Shown here: piece by piece, positions 8,183 through 17,075 of the stretch | How positions within the stretch are numbered: position 1 is the stretch's first letter | Layout of the letters: each line of letters starts with the position of its first letter | Assembly (NCBI RefSeq): GCF_900107965.1 | Contig: NZ_FNVU01000005.1 | Coordinates: 492,018-556,017, forward strand | DNA: 64,000 nt | DNA from: Actinacidiphila yanglinensis | Lineage (GTDB): Bacteria > Actinomycetota > Actinomycetes > Streptomycetales > Streptomycetaceae | Direction: 5' to 3' | The notes under the pieces: generated by a model | The model's database searches: none | What the model was told of the DNA's origin: nothing | The model's input: only the letters and a program-made list of their open reading frames with translations | Translations under genes and position numbers: made by a program

Positions 8183-8213
8183 ACGGCCTGGCCCGAGTTC
8201 GGGGCCAGGCCGT
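8183..8213 (+). terminator. Rho-independent-type terminator after the chitinase gene
   Basis: A perfect 12-bp stem (ACGGCCTGGCCC / GGGCCAGGCCGT) with a 7-base loop, 58 bases after the chitinase stop and 49 bases before the convergent TetR gene. There is no U-tract, as is usual in Streptomyces. It may serve both genes. Confidence 0.75.
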
Positions 8214-8261
8214 TCGGCGTCGTGGGGTCCGCGGCGGAGGCCGGCTCTCCGGCCGCCGTCC

Positions 8262-8843
8262 TCAGCGAAGTTCCGCCGCGGCCGCCCGGAGCTCGTCGAA
8301 CGCCGCCCGCGTGTGGGTCGCCAGCTCGCCGGGGTCGGCGTCCCGGGCGGGGTCGGCCCAGCGGGCGTACCCGCGCTTGAAGGCGAGCACGCCGATCTCG
8401 GCGGCCACCTGCGCCGCGGGTTCCGCGACCTCGCGGCGCGTCAGCGCGTCGGTCATCGCCGCGGCCATGCCGATGCTCTTGAGCGCCTCGCGGTTCCGCA
8501 GCTCCTCGTTGGCCTCGATCGCCGCGCGCAGCATGGGGCCGAGCTCGCGGTTGAACGACGTCATCGTGCCCGACGCGCGCTCCAGTCCGGCCGCGACCGC
8601 CGCCATCGGCGTCGCGTCCGCCGGCGCGGAGTCGATGCCCTCGGCCAGCAGCCGGCTCAGCGCCTCCTGCCCCGCGGCGAGGATCTCCCGCTTGTCCGGG
8701 AAGTGGCGGAAGAAGGTGCTCCGGGTGAGCCCCGCACGTGTGGAGATCTCGGCAACCGTCGTGTTGTCGTAGCCCTGCTCGACGAACAGGTCGAGCGCCG
8801 CCACGATCAGGCGCTCGCGCGCATCCGGTTTCCATCTCGGCAT
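8262..8843 (-). CDS. TetR-family transcriptional regulator
   Basis: A 193-residue repressor. The N-terminal HTH is typical (RERLIVAALDLFVEQGYDNT, TVAEISTRAGLTRSTFFRHF, PDKREIL), followed by an all-helical ligand-binding and dimerisation domain with no recognised effector type. It is transcribed divergently from the SDR gene starting at 8927. The 83-bp region between them holds two copies of a palindromic operator, so it very likely represses itself and the SDR gene. The ligand is probably a small molecule connected to the SDR reaction, which is inference from position. Confidence 0.88.
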   Translation of the reverse strand: MPRWKPDARERLIVAALDLFVEQGYDNTTVAEISTRAGLTRSTFFRHFPDKREILAAGQEALSRLLAEGIDSAPADATPMAAVAAGLERASGTMTSFNRELGPMLRAAIEANEELRNREALKSIGMAAAMTDALTRREVAEPAAQVAAEIGVLAFKRGYARWADPARDADPGELATHTRAAFDELRAAAAELR

Positions 8844-8858
8844 ACCGCCAGCCTAGCC

Positions 8859-8878
8859 GATGGGACAGGTGTCGCATC
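8859..8878. promoter_or_regulatory. TetR operator copy 1, GATGnGACA-nn-TGTCnCATC
   Basis: GATGGGACAGGTGTCGCATC is a 20-bp palindrome with 8 of 10 symmetric pairs, 16 bp upstream of the TetR start codon. The same pattern recurs 32 bp away. It is the most probable binding site for the divergent TetR protein. Confidence 0.75.
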
Positions 8879-8890
8879 ACGGTGTACGGT

Positions 8891-8910
8891 GATGGGACAC
8901 CTGTCTCATC
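8891..8910. promoter_or_regulatory. TetR operator copy 2, GATGnGACA-nn-TGTCnCATC
   Basis: GATGGGACACCTGTCTCATC is the second copy of the 20-bp palindrome, 17 bp before the SDR start codon. The 32-bp centre-to-centre spacing is close to three helical turns, so two dimers would sit on the same face and cover both promoters. Confidence 0.75.
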
Positions 8911-8926
8911 ATGTCTGGGAGCTCCC

Positions 8927-9808
8927 ATGCGCGTCTTCATCACCGGCGGAACGGGCCTCATCGGCACGGCCGTCGTCGCCGAACTGCTCACCGCCGGCCA
9001 CTCGGTCACCGTCCTCACCCGTTCCGACGCCTCCGCGGCACGCGCCCGGGCCGCGGGCGCCGACGCGCTTCCCGGCGGGCTCGCCGACCTCGCGGTGCTG
9101 CGCGGCGGCGCGGAGCAGGCGGACGGCGTCATCCACCTCGCGTTCAGCAACGACTTCAGCTCGCCCGAGGCGTGGGCCCGGGGCATCGCCGAGGAGAGCG
9201 CCGCCCTGGAGACGCTCGGCGAGGCGCTGGTCGGCACGGGCCGGCCGCTCGTCACCGTGTCGGGCACGCCCGCCGCCGCGGGCCGCGCGTCGACCGAGGA
9301 CGACCCGGTGCCGACCGACGGACCCGTCGGCGGCCGAGGCCGGTCCGTGAACCGCACGCTCGCCCTCGCCGAGCGCGGCGTGCGCAGCTCGGCCGTCCGC
9401 ATGCCGCGCACCGTCCACCACCAGGGCGAGGGCGGCTTCGCCGGGCTGCTCACCGGCATCGCCCGCCGCACCGGCGTCTCCGGCTACCCGGGAGACGGTG
9501 CGCAGCGCTGGCCGGCCGTCCACGCGCGCGACGCCGCCACCCTGTTCCGGCTCGCCCTGGAGGAGGCCCCGGCCGGAACCGCCTGGCACGCGGTTGCCGA
9601 CGAGGGCGACGCGGTACGCGACATCGCCGCGGTCATCGGGCGGCGGCTCGGCCTGCCCGTCGAGTCGGTGCCGCCGGAGAGCTTCGGCGCCCTCGCCACG
9701 ATCTTCGCGGCCGACCAGCCCGCTTCCAGCGCGCACACCCGCGCCGCCCTCGGCTGGAAGCCGACCCACCCGAGCCTGCTCGACGACCTGGAGAACATCC
9801 AGCCCTGA
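8927..9808 (+). CDS. NAD(P)-dependent epimerase/short-chain dehydrogenase family protein
   Basis: A 293-residue soluble oxidoreductase of the extended/atypical SDR type. The dinucleotide-binding motif GGTGLIG is at residues 7-13 (VFITGGTGLIGTAVVAEL). Residues after strand 2 (VLTRSDASAARARAAGADAL) suit an NADP preference. The usual Tyr-x-x-x-Lys pair is not obvious, so it may belong to the NmrA-like or atypical group that binds the cofactor for other purposes. It is the only structural gene under the divergent TetR regulator and twin operators. The ATG at 8927 is chosen because the Rossmann motif starts at once; upstream in-frame sequence overlaps the TetR gene. Confidence 0.85.
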   Translation: MRVFITGGTGLIGTAVVAELLTAGHSVTVLTRSDASAARARAAGADALPGGLADLAVLRGGAEQADGVIHLAFSNDFSSPEAWARGIAEESAALETLGEALVGTGRPLVTVSGTPAAAGRASTEDDPVPTDGPVGGRGRSVNRTLALAERGVRSSAVRMPRTVHHQGEGGFAGLLTGIARRTGVSGYPGDGAQRWPAVHARDAATLFRLALEEAPAGTAWHAVADEGDAVRDIAAVIGRRLGLPVESVPPESFGALATIFAADQPASSAHTRAALGWKPTHPSLLDDLENIQP

Positions 9809-9945
9809 GCACGGGCGGCCCGGAGTCTCCGATCGACTTCGGACGAAGGGGCGCCACCCGTCGGCCCGAGCCCCCTCCGGGTCCCCCGGCAGCCGGCGGG
9901 CGGCGTCCGGGAGATGGGGGACCCGGGTGACAGGTGGGTGGCAGA

Positions 9946-11202
9946 TCAGGCGCCGCTGGTGAGGATCATCGGCTGCGGCTCCGGCTGGGTGGGATCCGCG
10001 ACCACGCCCACCACGGTGGTCTGCCGCGACGAGGAGCCCACCACGCCCTCCGGGTCGAAGAGCGTGCCGGAGGGCAGGGCGAGCGAGTGCCAGGTGCCGC
10101 CGGACAGGCGCATGGCGTACCCGTCGGCGCCGGGGCCGGGGTAGGCCGCGGTGGTGGTACGTCCGACGGCCACGACCCCCTGGGGGGTGACCGTCACGGC
10201 GCTGAGGCGGCCCGCCGCCGCGGGGACGGTGACCTGCCGCCAGCTGTGGCCGTCCCAGTGCGCGACGAGTGCGTGGCCCTCGTCGCTGTCGTCGAGGACG
10301 GTACGGCCCACCGCCCACACGTCGTCGGGCCCGGTGCCGGCGAGGGCGTTGAACTCGCCTGCCAGGCCCACGTACTGGGGCGCGGGCACCTGCGTCCAGC
10401 CGTGGCCGTCGTCGTGCATGAGCACCGGCTGGTCGCTGTCGGTGGTGCTGCCGGCGGCCCACACGTCGTCCGGGCCGATCTCGGTGACGGCGTTGAGGAC
10501 GAATCCGTCGGCCGGCTCCGGGAGGCGCTGCACCGTCCAGGAGGAGCCGTTCCAGTGCTCGGCCAGCCCCGCCATGTGCGTCTGGGTGTACGGGAGCCCG
10601 CTGTCCGGGTCGGTCGCGGTGCCGTCGTCGATCTGGGCCCAGCCCACGGCCCACGCGTCGTCGGAGCCGCGCCCGGAGATGCTCAGCAGCCCGGCCGAGT
10701 CGTCGTAGGTGGCGGCCGGGACGGGAGCGGCGTTCAGGCTCCAACTGGCGCCGTTCCAGCGCTCGGTGACGATGCCGCCGGCCTGCGCGGCGTCGTCCCC
10801 GACGACCCAGCCGTCGGAGGCCGAGGTCGCGGTGACGCCGTTGAACCGGGTCTGGGCCCCGTCGGGCAGGGTGGCGGTCGGCGTGCTCACCCAGCCCCGC
10901 GGGTCGCCGGCCCGGCGGGTGAGCAGCACCGGCGTGTGCACGCTGACCTTGCCGATCTGGGTGATGCGGAAACCCGCGGCCCAGGTGGTGCCGGCATCGG
11001 GCTGGGCGGCGCCGTCGAGGACGGTGTCGCTCACCGGCAGGGTGGCCGAGGTCCAGCTCGACGCATTGCCGGCAAGGGACGGGGACCTGGGCGCCGCCGA
11101 GGGTGAGGACCGGGGCGCTGCCTGGGCGGTGGCGGTGGTGGTCGCCGTCCCCGCCACGATGAGCACGGCGGTCGCGAGGGTCATGATCGTCGATCGGGAC
11201 AT
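9946..11202 (-). CDS. Secreted beta-propeller-like protein of unknown function
   Basis: A 418-residue exported protein. Residues 1 to about 29 are a signal peptide. The rest shows at least five repeats of the pattern DDVWAVGxxxxxxxxxPVLxHxDGxxW (examples: DDAWAVGW, DDVWAAGS, DDVWAVGR, each followed by a W-N/D-G-x-S-W strand), which suits a propeller of short blades. It has no enzymatic motif. A GGAGAG site is nine bases before the ATG. It lies 87 bases downstream of the sigma-partner gene on the same strand and may belong to the same regulon. The gap of 137 bases to the SDR gene shows nothing I can name. Confidence 0.7.
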   Translation of the reverse strand: MSRSTIMTLATAVLIVAGTATTTATAQAAPRSSPSAAPRSPSLAGNASSWTSATLPVSDTVLDGAAQPDAGTTWAAGFRITQIGKVSVHTPVLLTRRAGDPRGWVSTPTATLPDGAQTRFNGVTATSASDGWVVGDDAAQAGGIVTERWNGASWSLNAAPVPAATYDDSAGLLSISGRGSDDAWAVGWAQIDDGTATDPDSGLPYTQTHMAGLAEHWNGSSWTVQRLPEPADGFVLNAVTEIGPDDVWAAGSTTDSDQPVLMHDDGHGWTQVPAPQYVGLAGEFNALAGTGPDDVWAVGRTVLDDSDEGHALVAHWDGHSWRQVTVPAAAGRLSAVTVTPQGVVAVGRTTTAAYPGPGADGYAMRLSGGTWHSLALPSGTLFDPEGVVGSSSRQTTVVGVVADPTQPEPQPMILTSGA

Positions 11203-11289
11203 GGTGATCTGCTCTCCAGGAGGGCGTGCGGGGGTGGCCCGGCGGCCGGGGTGGCCGCCGGGTGGAGCGGACGGAAGGGCGTCAGGCCG

Positions 11290-12348
11290 TCAGGGTCGGT
11301 CGAGGCCGGTCGCGGGGCCGATGGACGTGTAGGTGGTGCGCTCGACGACGCCGCCGGCGGGCACCGCGGGCCGGCTGCCGTCGATGCCGCGGCCCTGGGT
11401 GACGCCGTTCATGCCGGCCAGGCTCCGCAGCCTGGTGGTCGTGGGCAGGGCGGGCAGCGCGTGCTTGGTGGTCACGACCGTCTCCAGCAACCGGCCGGTC
11501 GGGTCGATGAGGTAGCGGATGACGACCGAGCCGTCGCCGCGCTCGACGGCAGTGCCGTGCCGGCCGCTGCCGTCCGTCGCCGGGCCGACCACGTGGACGC
11601 CGGGCAGCCGGGCGGCGACCCGGAACAGGGCGGCCCGGACCCGGGGCGGTGCCGGCGAGGCCAGCAGGTCGCCGACGGTGCCGAAGACCTCCTCCGAGGG
11701 GTCCTGGCCCGGCTCGGCGTACGGCTGGAGCCGCGCCCGCAACTCGACAGGTGAGGTGGGGAGTTCGGCCAGCTGGTCCCACGTCAGCCGGCCGGTCCCG
11801 ACGGTGAAGCGCCACGGCCCGGCGGACGGCTTGTCCTCCGTGACCGGGGCTGTGGCCCGCAGGTGGGACGTGAGCCCCGCGCGGTGCGCGAGGAACGCCG
11901 TCACGTCGCCGCCCGGGTTCCCGCCGGCCTCGACCCGGGTGGACACGACCTTCCAGTACGGCGCGTCCTCCCAGTCGGCGGACCCGATCGACTGCTCGGA
12001 GGCGACGTCGGTCAGGAACGAGGTGCCGCTCCCCGGACCGGTCGTCCCGCGGTGGTGCGCGGGGAACGGCGCGAGGGTGATCACGGCCGCGGCGGCGGCC
12101 GCGGCGAGGCCGGTCACGGCCACGCGCAGCGCCGGGCGGCGCCGTCGGGGCAGCCGCCGCACGTCGTCCCGTGTGACCTCAACAACCGCTTTCGTGCGGG
12201 GACATGGGGAGGTGTCGCGGTGGACTGCGCCGGCGACCGCCGTACGCGCCGCCGCGAGGACCGCGGGGTCGGCGGCCGGCGCCGCGCCGGCGGCCACGAG
12301 CTCGTCCCAGCCGTCGAACGGCAGGTCGTGCGGGCTGGGCTCGGTCAC
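11290..12348 (-). CDS. CU044_5270-like membrane-anchored protein coupled to an ECF sigma factor
   Basis: A 352-residue protein with a cytoplasmic N-terminus of about 75 residues ending in basic RRLPRRRRPALR, one transmembrane helix (about 76-96), and an extracytoplasmic domain of about 255 residues. Such proteins are encoded directly after actinobacterial ECF sigma factors and are assigned to the CU044_5270 family. A role as anti-sigma factor or sensor is inferred from position. The GTG at 12348 overlaps the sigma stop by four bases (GTGA), so the pair is translationally coupled. No zinc-binding HxxxCxxC motif is present. Confidence 0.72.
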   Translation of the reverse strand: MTEPSPHDLPFDGWDELVAAGAAPAADPAVLAAARTAVAGAVHRDTSPCPRTKAVVEVTRDDVRRLPRRRRPALRVAVTGLAAAAAAAVITLAPFPAHHRGTTGPGSGTSFLTDVASEQSIGSADWEDAPYWKVVSTRVEAGGNPGGDVTAFLAHRAGLTSHLRATAPVTEDKPSAGPWRFTVGTGRLTWDQLAELPTSPVELRARLQPYAEPGQDPSEEVFGTVGDLLASPAPPRVRAALFRVAARLPGVHVVGPATDGSGRHGTAVERGDGSVVIRYLIDPTGRLLETVVTTKHALPALPTTTRLRSLAGMNGVTQGRGIDGSRPAVPAGGVVERTTYTSIGPATGLDRP

Positions 12349-12932
12349 GTCTGTGCACCTTTCAGGACGAGGGGAGGCGGGGGGCCGGCCCGCCGGTCGG
12401 CGGGGTGGTCCGCCATGAGGTCGCGCATCCGGGCCCTGGCCCGGTGCAGCCGGGAGCGCGCGGTGGCGGCGCCGATGCCCACGGTCTGCGCCGCCTCGGC
12501 CGGGGTGAGCTGCTCCCAGGCGGTGAGGACCAGCACCTCCCTTTCCACCGGCGGCAGTTCGCGCAGTGCCGCGCGCAGGGCGGGCCGCAGTCGCGCGGCG
12601 TCCAGCCGGGCGTCCACCGCGTCCCACGTGTCGTCGCCGCCGGGCGCGGGGCTGCCGGGCGTGGGCGCCGACGCGTTCCTGCGCCAGTGCGCCAGCGCGT
12701 GGTTGCGGGCGATCCCGAACAGCCAGCCGCGCACGGTCCCCGTCTCCACGACCCGGAAGTCGGCCCTGCGGGCGTACGCGGTCAGCCAGACCTCGGAGAG
12801 CAGGTCGTCGGCGACCGGGCCGCAGCGGCGGAACAGATACGCGTGCAGTGCCGCGGAGTGCCGGTCCACCAGCGGTTCGAACGCCGCCGGATCGTGCCGC
12901 GCGCGTGACAGCGCCTCTTCGTCGGTGCTCAC
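12345..12932 (-). CDS. ECF RNA polymerase sigma factor
   Basis: A 195-residue sigma factor. Region 2 includes FEPLVDRHSAALHAYLFRRC and DLLSEVWLTAYARR, with the promoter-melting segment ending in RGWLFGIARNHALAHWRR. Region 4 has LPPVEREVLVLTAWEQLTPA and the HTH AEAAQTVGIGAATARSRLHR. The GTG at 12932 follows GAGGAGG. An in-frame start 13 codons earlier has no better site. It heads a three-gene set on the minus strand with a coupled membrane partner and a secreted propeller protein. Confidence 0.85.
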   Translation of the reverse strand: MSTDEEALSRARHDPAAFEPLVDRHSAALHAYLFRRCGPVADDLLSEVWLTAYARRADFRVVETGTVRGWLFGIARNHALAHWRRNASAPTPGSPAPGGDDTWDAVDARLDAARLRPALRAALRELPPVEREVLVLTAWEQLTPAEAAQTVGIGAATARSRLHRARARMRDLMADHPADRRAGPPPPLVLKGAQT

Positions 12933-13132
12933 ACACCCTCCTCGTCCCGTCCCCGCTCCCGGGGCTCCCACCCTCTACATGTCGCGACGGCGAAAAGCGT
13001 TCGCGGCGGGGCTGGTTGGGGGCCGTTCGGGGGTGGGGGCGGTGGTGTGCGCCGGGAGGACGCGCGGACCGGGAGGGGCGGATCCGAGGGTGGGCCCGTG
13101 GGTGGGTCGGAGGGCGCGGGAGGGCCGGCCCG

Positions 13133-14956
13133 TCAGTCGTTCGACCACATCATGTCGGAGGAGGCCGTGCACGCCCTGGTGACCGCGTACCCGCCGACCG
13201 CTGTGGAGTTCTGCAGGCACTGGCCGGCCGAGGTGTTCTCCAGCGTGCTGCGGGCGGACTTCGGGGAGCCGAACTTCCAGCGGTCGGCGTCGGTGCTGCC
13301 GCAGGTGGTCATGTAGGTGAAGTTGTCCCCGCTCCCGGCCAGGCAGTTGCCGGTGCTGCCGTTGCGCAGTTCGAAGGTGCCGTCGGAGATCGAGAAGTAG
13401 GTCCACTGGAAGATGCTGTTGGAGCTGCAGCTCGCGAGGTAGGCGGAGGTGCTGTGGTTGACGTTGGAGGCAAGGCAGTTGCCGTCCAGGGCGGAGAGCA
13501 GGCGGTGGGTGCCGCTCGCGGAGATCGCGGAGCCCGATCCGGACGAGCCGGTGCCGCCGGAGGAGCCGCCGGACGACGAGCCGCCCGCACCCGAGCCCTT
13601 CGACCCGCCGGACCCGCCCGCGTTCGTCGAGGAACCGCCGTCGGCCGACCCGGAGGAGCCTGACGCACCCGAAGTAGCCGTTCCCGCACCGGCGGTGCTC
13701 CTGCTGCCCTGTTTTCCCGCACCGTGCGGGGGAGAACTGTGCGCCGTCGTCGAGGGCTTGGCCGAGGACGGCGTCGCGGACGGGTGGGAGGAGCGCGTGG
13801 TGGCGCCAGCAGGCGTTCTGGTACCCCCGCTTGCAGCGGAGGACGGGGTGTGGGTCTTGGGCGTGAGCACGTACGGGACGAGGACCGCCGCGCCGCCGGT
13901 CGCGACGACCACCAGGGGTATCACCAGGACACGCGGTAGTCGCCACCTGTGCCGTTCGGGACCGGCCGCCGGGAGCGGCGCCCGGCTGATGTCCGCGGGA
14001 GCGTCCTCGGACCGCGGTTCCGGCATGCGGCGGGCCGACTCGGTCCGCATGGCCAGGGGTTCGCGCACGCGGGGTGGCCAGGGGGGCACGTCCGCGGCGA
14101 CGTGGGGAGTGGCGCGGCGCACCAACTCCGCAGCGGTGGGCCGGTCCTGGGGGTCATAGGCGAGGCAGTCGGCGACCACCGCGGCCAGTTCCCGGTCGAC
14201 CGCTCGCAGCGGTTCGAGGTCCGGCTGTTCGTGGATGATGCGGTACAGCATCTGCACGCCACCGCCGTCCCCGTAGGGCGGCTGCCCGGTCGCGGCGTAC
14301 CCCAGCAGGCAGCCCAGCGCGAACACGTCGGTCGCACCGGTCAGGTTCCGCCGACTGGAGGCCTGTTCGGGCGACATGTACGCCGGGGTGCCGATCACCA
14401 TCCCGGACTGGGTCAGCCGGCTCTGCTCGAGTGCCATCGCCACGCCGAAGTCGATCAGGGTGAGCCCGTCCGGGCGCAGCATGACGTTCGACGGTTTGAG
14501 GTCGCGGTGCACGATGCCGGTCCCGTTCACCGCCGCCAGTCCCGCGGCGGCGTCGCGCAGCAGCAGCCAGACGTCCGGCACCGGCAGCGGCCCGCCGTTC
14601 ACCTGCAGCGCGGCGTCCAGAGTGATGCCGGGTACGTACGCGGTGGCCAGCCACGGCGGCCGGGCGTTCCGGTCGCTGTCCAGGAGTTCGGCGCTGACCC
14701 CCGCGGGCAGGCGGGCGAGATGGTCCAGCTCGTGACCGAAGCGCCGCAGGAAGCCCTCGTCCTCGGTCAGGTGCGGATGCACCCGCTTGACGGCGGCGAA
14801 CCGCCCGTCGGCCAGGCCCAGATACACCCGCCCCATGCCGCCCGCCCCGAGCCGCCCCACCAGGGTGAAGGGCCCTATTCGTGGCGGGTCGTCCGGTGTG
14901 AGCGGTGTGGCTCCCACGTCACTCAGGCCACTTCGATCTCCCCCGTGTGCAGTCAT
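13133..14956 (-). CDS. Receptor Ser/Thr protein kinase with extracellular ricin-like sensor domain
   Basis: A 607-residue membrane kinase. The kinase domain (about 28-285) is complete: glycine loop GRLGAGGMGRVYLG, ATP-binding K57, catalytic loop HRDLKPSN (D152), DFG at 169-171, and GTPAYMSPEQ. A Pro/Arg-rich juxtamembrane part precedes one transmembrane helix (about 343-364). Outside lie a Ser/Thr then Gly/Ser linker of about 110 residues and a C-terminal domain of about 130 residues with three Cys pairs (NCLAS, LASCSS, NCLAG, TTCGS, QCLQN, RACTA) in the spacing of a ricin-type beta-trefoil. It may sense a sugar. The ATG at 14956 is chosen for the good start of the protein, but no clear ribosome site precedes it. 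It is monocistronic. Confidence 0.88.
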   Translation of the reverse strand: MTAHGGDRSGLSDVGATPLTPDDPPRIGPFTLVGRLGAGGMGRVYLGLADGRFAAVKRVHPHLTEDEGFLRRFGHELDHLARLPAGVSAELLDSDRNARPPWLATAYVPGITLDAALQVNGGPLPVPDVWLLLRDAAAGLAAVNGTGIVHRDLKPSNVMLRPDGLTLIDFGVAMALEQSRLTQSGMVIGTPAYMSPEQASSRRNLTGATDVFALGCLLGYAATGQPPYGDGGGVQMLYRIIHEQPDLEPLRAVDRELAAVVADCLAYDPQDRPTAAELVRRATPHVAADVPPWPPRVREPLAMRTESARRMPEPRSEDAPADISRAPLPAAGPERHRWRLPRVLVIPLVVVATGGAAVLVPYVLTPKTHTPSSAASGGTRTPAGATTRSSHPSATPSSAKPSTTAHSSPPHGAGKQGSRSTAGAGTATSGASGSSGSADGGSSTNAGGSGGSKGSGAGGSSSGGSSGGTGSSGSGSAISASGTHRLLSALDGNCLASNVNHSTSAYLASCSSNSIFQWTYFSISDGTFELRNGSTGNCLAGSGDNFTYMTTCGSTDADRWKFGSPKSARSTLENTSAGQCLQNSTAVGGYAVTRACTASSDMMWSND

Positions 14957-15169
14957 GCGGTGCAGGCTAGCCAACGCGTGTGCGCCATGTCATACGGCGA
15001 AGCGACGGTTCTGTCCCGGAGCCGGTGGCACAGGTTCTCGTCGATGGCGGAGGCCGCCCCGGAACCGGCCGCCGCCCCTCCTGTGCCAACGGCCGGTGCC
15101 AACGGCCCTGTCCCCGCAGGCGATCACGGCATCGGCGCCACCGGCCCGGAGGGTTGGCGTGTCCCGTGT

Positions 15170-15197
15170 CTTGTCGTGCGACGGGGCGATCGACAAG
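15170..15197. promoter_or_regulatory. Inverted repeat CTTGTCG-N14-CGACAAG upstream of the GH16 gene
   Basis: In the 374-bp divergent region between the kinase gene and the glucanase gene, two perfect 7-bp arms lie 14 bp apart, about 135 bp upstream of the glucanase start. This could be a regulator site. The start-proximal part of the gap has GGAGG at 15318-15322. I see nothing else of note there. Confidence 0.35.
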
Positions 15198-15330
15198 CTG
15201 TGTACATGACATTCCCAGGTGTCTGTCCTCGCGGGAGGCAGACGCACCCCGGCGTCCTGCGCCCGGGGCCTCCCGCCAGAGGCGGCGTGGCGGACACGCG
15301 GAATCGTGCCCTTTCCCGGAGGTCGGACAT

Positions 15331-17061
15331 ATGCGTTCAACCCTTGCAAGGCTGCGGCGCGGCGGGTGGAAGAGAGCGGCGATCCTGGTCCCCGCCGTCG
15401 CGGTCATGATGGCGGCCACCGCCGTCATGACCCCGAACGCCGGGGCGACGGTGCCCCCGACGCCGTCGGGTTTCACGCTCACCTGGAGCGACGACTTCAA
15501 CGGTGCGGCCGGCACCGGCATCGACCAGAGCCTGTGGAAGTACGACACCGGACCGGGCAGCAGCTTCGGCACCGGTGAGATCGAGACCATGACCAGCAGC
15601 ACGTCGAACGTCGCCTACGACGGCCAGGGCCACCTGGTGCTCACGGCGCAGCACTCCGGTTCCGACCCGGGGAGCGGCTGGACGTCCGGCCGCGTGGAGA
15701 CCCAGGCGGCGACCTTCGGCGCCCCGGCGGGCGGCGTCGTCCGGATCGAGTCGATCCTCCAGCAGCCCAACGTCACCACGGCCAACGGGGCGGGCTACTG
15801 GCCCGCGTTCTGGATGCTCGGCGAACCGCTGCGCGACGGCGTGACCTGGCCGAAGTCCGGCGAGGTCGACGTCATGGAGGACATCAACGGCCGCAGCTCC
15901 GACTTCAGCACCATCCACTGCGGGGTGAGCCCGGGCGGGCCGTGCAACGAGTCGACCGGCATCGGCTCGGGCGAGCGCGCCTGCTCGGGCTGCCAGACCG
16001 GCTTCCACGACTACGCGGTGGAGATCGACCGCTCGGTGTCGCCGGAGCAGGTCAGGTTCTACCTCGACGGGAACAACTTCTTCACCGTCAACGCCAACCA
16101 GGTGGACGCCACGACCTGGTCCGACGCGATCGACCACCCGTTCTTCATCATCTACGACCTCGCGATGGGCGGCGGCTTCCCGGCGGCCTTCGGCGGCGGC
16201 CCGAACGCGGCCACGGTCTCCGGCGGCAAGCTGGTCGTCGACTCGGTGGCCGTGTACAACAAGGCGCCCGGTTCCGGTTCCGGGGGCGGCGGTTCGGTGA
16301 CCGGCCAGACGATCACCGGCCCGGGCGGCAAGTGCGTCGACGTCTCGGGTGACGACACCGGCGGCGACGGCGCCGCGGTCCAGCTGTGGGACTGCCAGTC
16401 GGCGGCCGCGGACCAGCACTGGACCTGGAGCGGCCAGACCCTGCAGACCCTCGGCCGGTGCCTGGACATCGCCGGCGGCGCCAACGCGAACGGCACGAAG
16501 CTCCAACTCGCCACGTGCAACGGCGGCGGCTACCAGAACTGGGTGCGGCAGACCAACGGTTCGCTGCTGAACCCGACCACGGGCCGCTGCATCGACTCGC
16601 CGTCGGGCGCCACGGACAACGGCACGCGGCTGCAGATCTGGGACTGCAACGGCTCCGGCGCCCAGAACTTCGCCATCGGCACCCCGATCTACGGTCCCGG
16701 CGGCGCCTGCGTGGACGTGGCGGGTGACGACACCGGCGGCGACGGCACCGCGGTCCAGCTGTGGGGCTGCCAGCAGGCGACCTCCCTCGACCAGAAGTGG
16801 ACCTGGAGCGGCCAGACCCTGCGCACGCTGGGCCGGTGCCTGGACGTCGCCGGCGGCGTGAACGCCAACGGCACGAAGCTCCAACTCGCCACCTGCAACG
16901 GCGGCGGGTACCAGAACTGGGTCGTCGACGCCGACGGTTCGCTCTCCAACCCGACCACGGGCCGCTGCATCGACTCGCCGTCGGGCGCCACCGCCAACGG
17001 CACGCGCCTGCAGATCTACGACTGCAACGGTTCCGCCGCCCAGAAGTTCGCCCTGGCCTGA
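15331..17061 (+). CDS. Secreted GH16 beta-glucanase with two tandem ricin-type lectin domains
   Basis: A 576-residue exported enzyme. Residues 1 to about 40 form a long signal peptide. The GH16 jelly-roll (about 48-310) has the catalytic motif EVDVMED (E178 nucleophile, D180, E183 acid/base), matching endo-1,3- or 1,3-1,4-beta-glucanases such as laminarinases. A short Gly/Ser linker precedes two ricin B-type trefoils (about 325-451 and 452-576), each with QxW-like repeats (VQLWDCQ, LQIWDCNG, LQIYDCNG) that should bind beta-glucan or other cell-wall sugars. The two modules are nearly identical at DNA level. GGAGG lies eight bases before the ATG. A terminator follows. Fungal wall glucan is the likely target. 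Confidence 0.9.
   Translation: MRSTLARLRRGGWKRAAILVPAVAVMMAATAVMTPNAGATVPPTPSGFTLTWSDDFNGAAGTGIDQSLWKYDTGPGSSFGTGEIETMTSSTSNVAYDGQGHLVLTAQHSGSDPGSGWTSGRVETQAATFGAPAGGVVRIESILQQPNVTTANGAGYWPAFWMLGEPLRDGVTWPKSGEVDVMEDINGRSSDFSTIHCGVSPGGPCNESTGIGSGERACSGCQTGFHDYAVEIDRSVSPEQVRFYLDGNNFFTVNANQVDATTWSDAIDHPFFIIYDLAMGGGFPAAFGGGPNAATVSGGKLVVDSVAVYNKAPGSGSGGGGSVTGQTITGPGGKCVDVSGDDTGGDGAAVQLWDCQSAAADQHWTWSGQTLQTLGRCLDIAGGANANGTKLQLATCNGGGYQNWVRQTNGSLLNPTTGRCIDSPSGATDNGTRLQIWDCNGSGAQNFAIGTPIYGPGGACVDVAGDDTGGDGTAVQLWGCQQATSLDQKWTWSGQTLRTLGRCLDVAGGVNANGTKLQLATCNGGGYQNWVVDADGSLSNPTTGRCIDSPSGATANGTRLQIYDCNGSAAQKFALA
16309..17058 (+). repeat. Recent tandem duplication of a ricin-domain coding unit (about 375 bp each)
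   Basis: 16309-16677 and 16681-17058 encode the two lectin modules and share long identical runs, for example around GACGACACCGGCGGCGACGG and the segment coding NGTKLQLATCNGGGYQNW. This suggests a recent duplication or ongoing gene conversion. Confidence 0.75.
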
Positions 17062-17075
17062 CCCACCCCTCGAAG

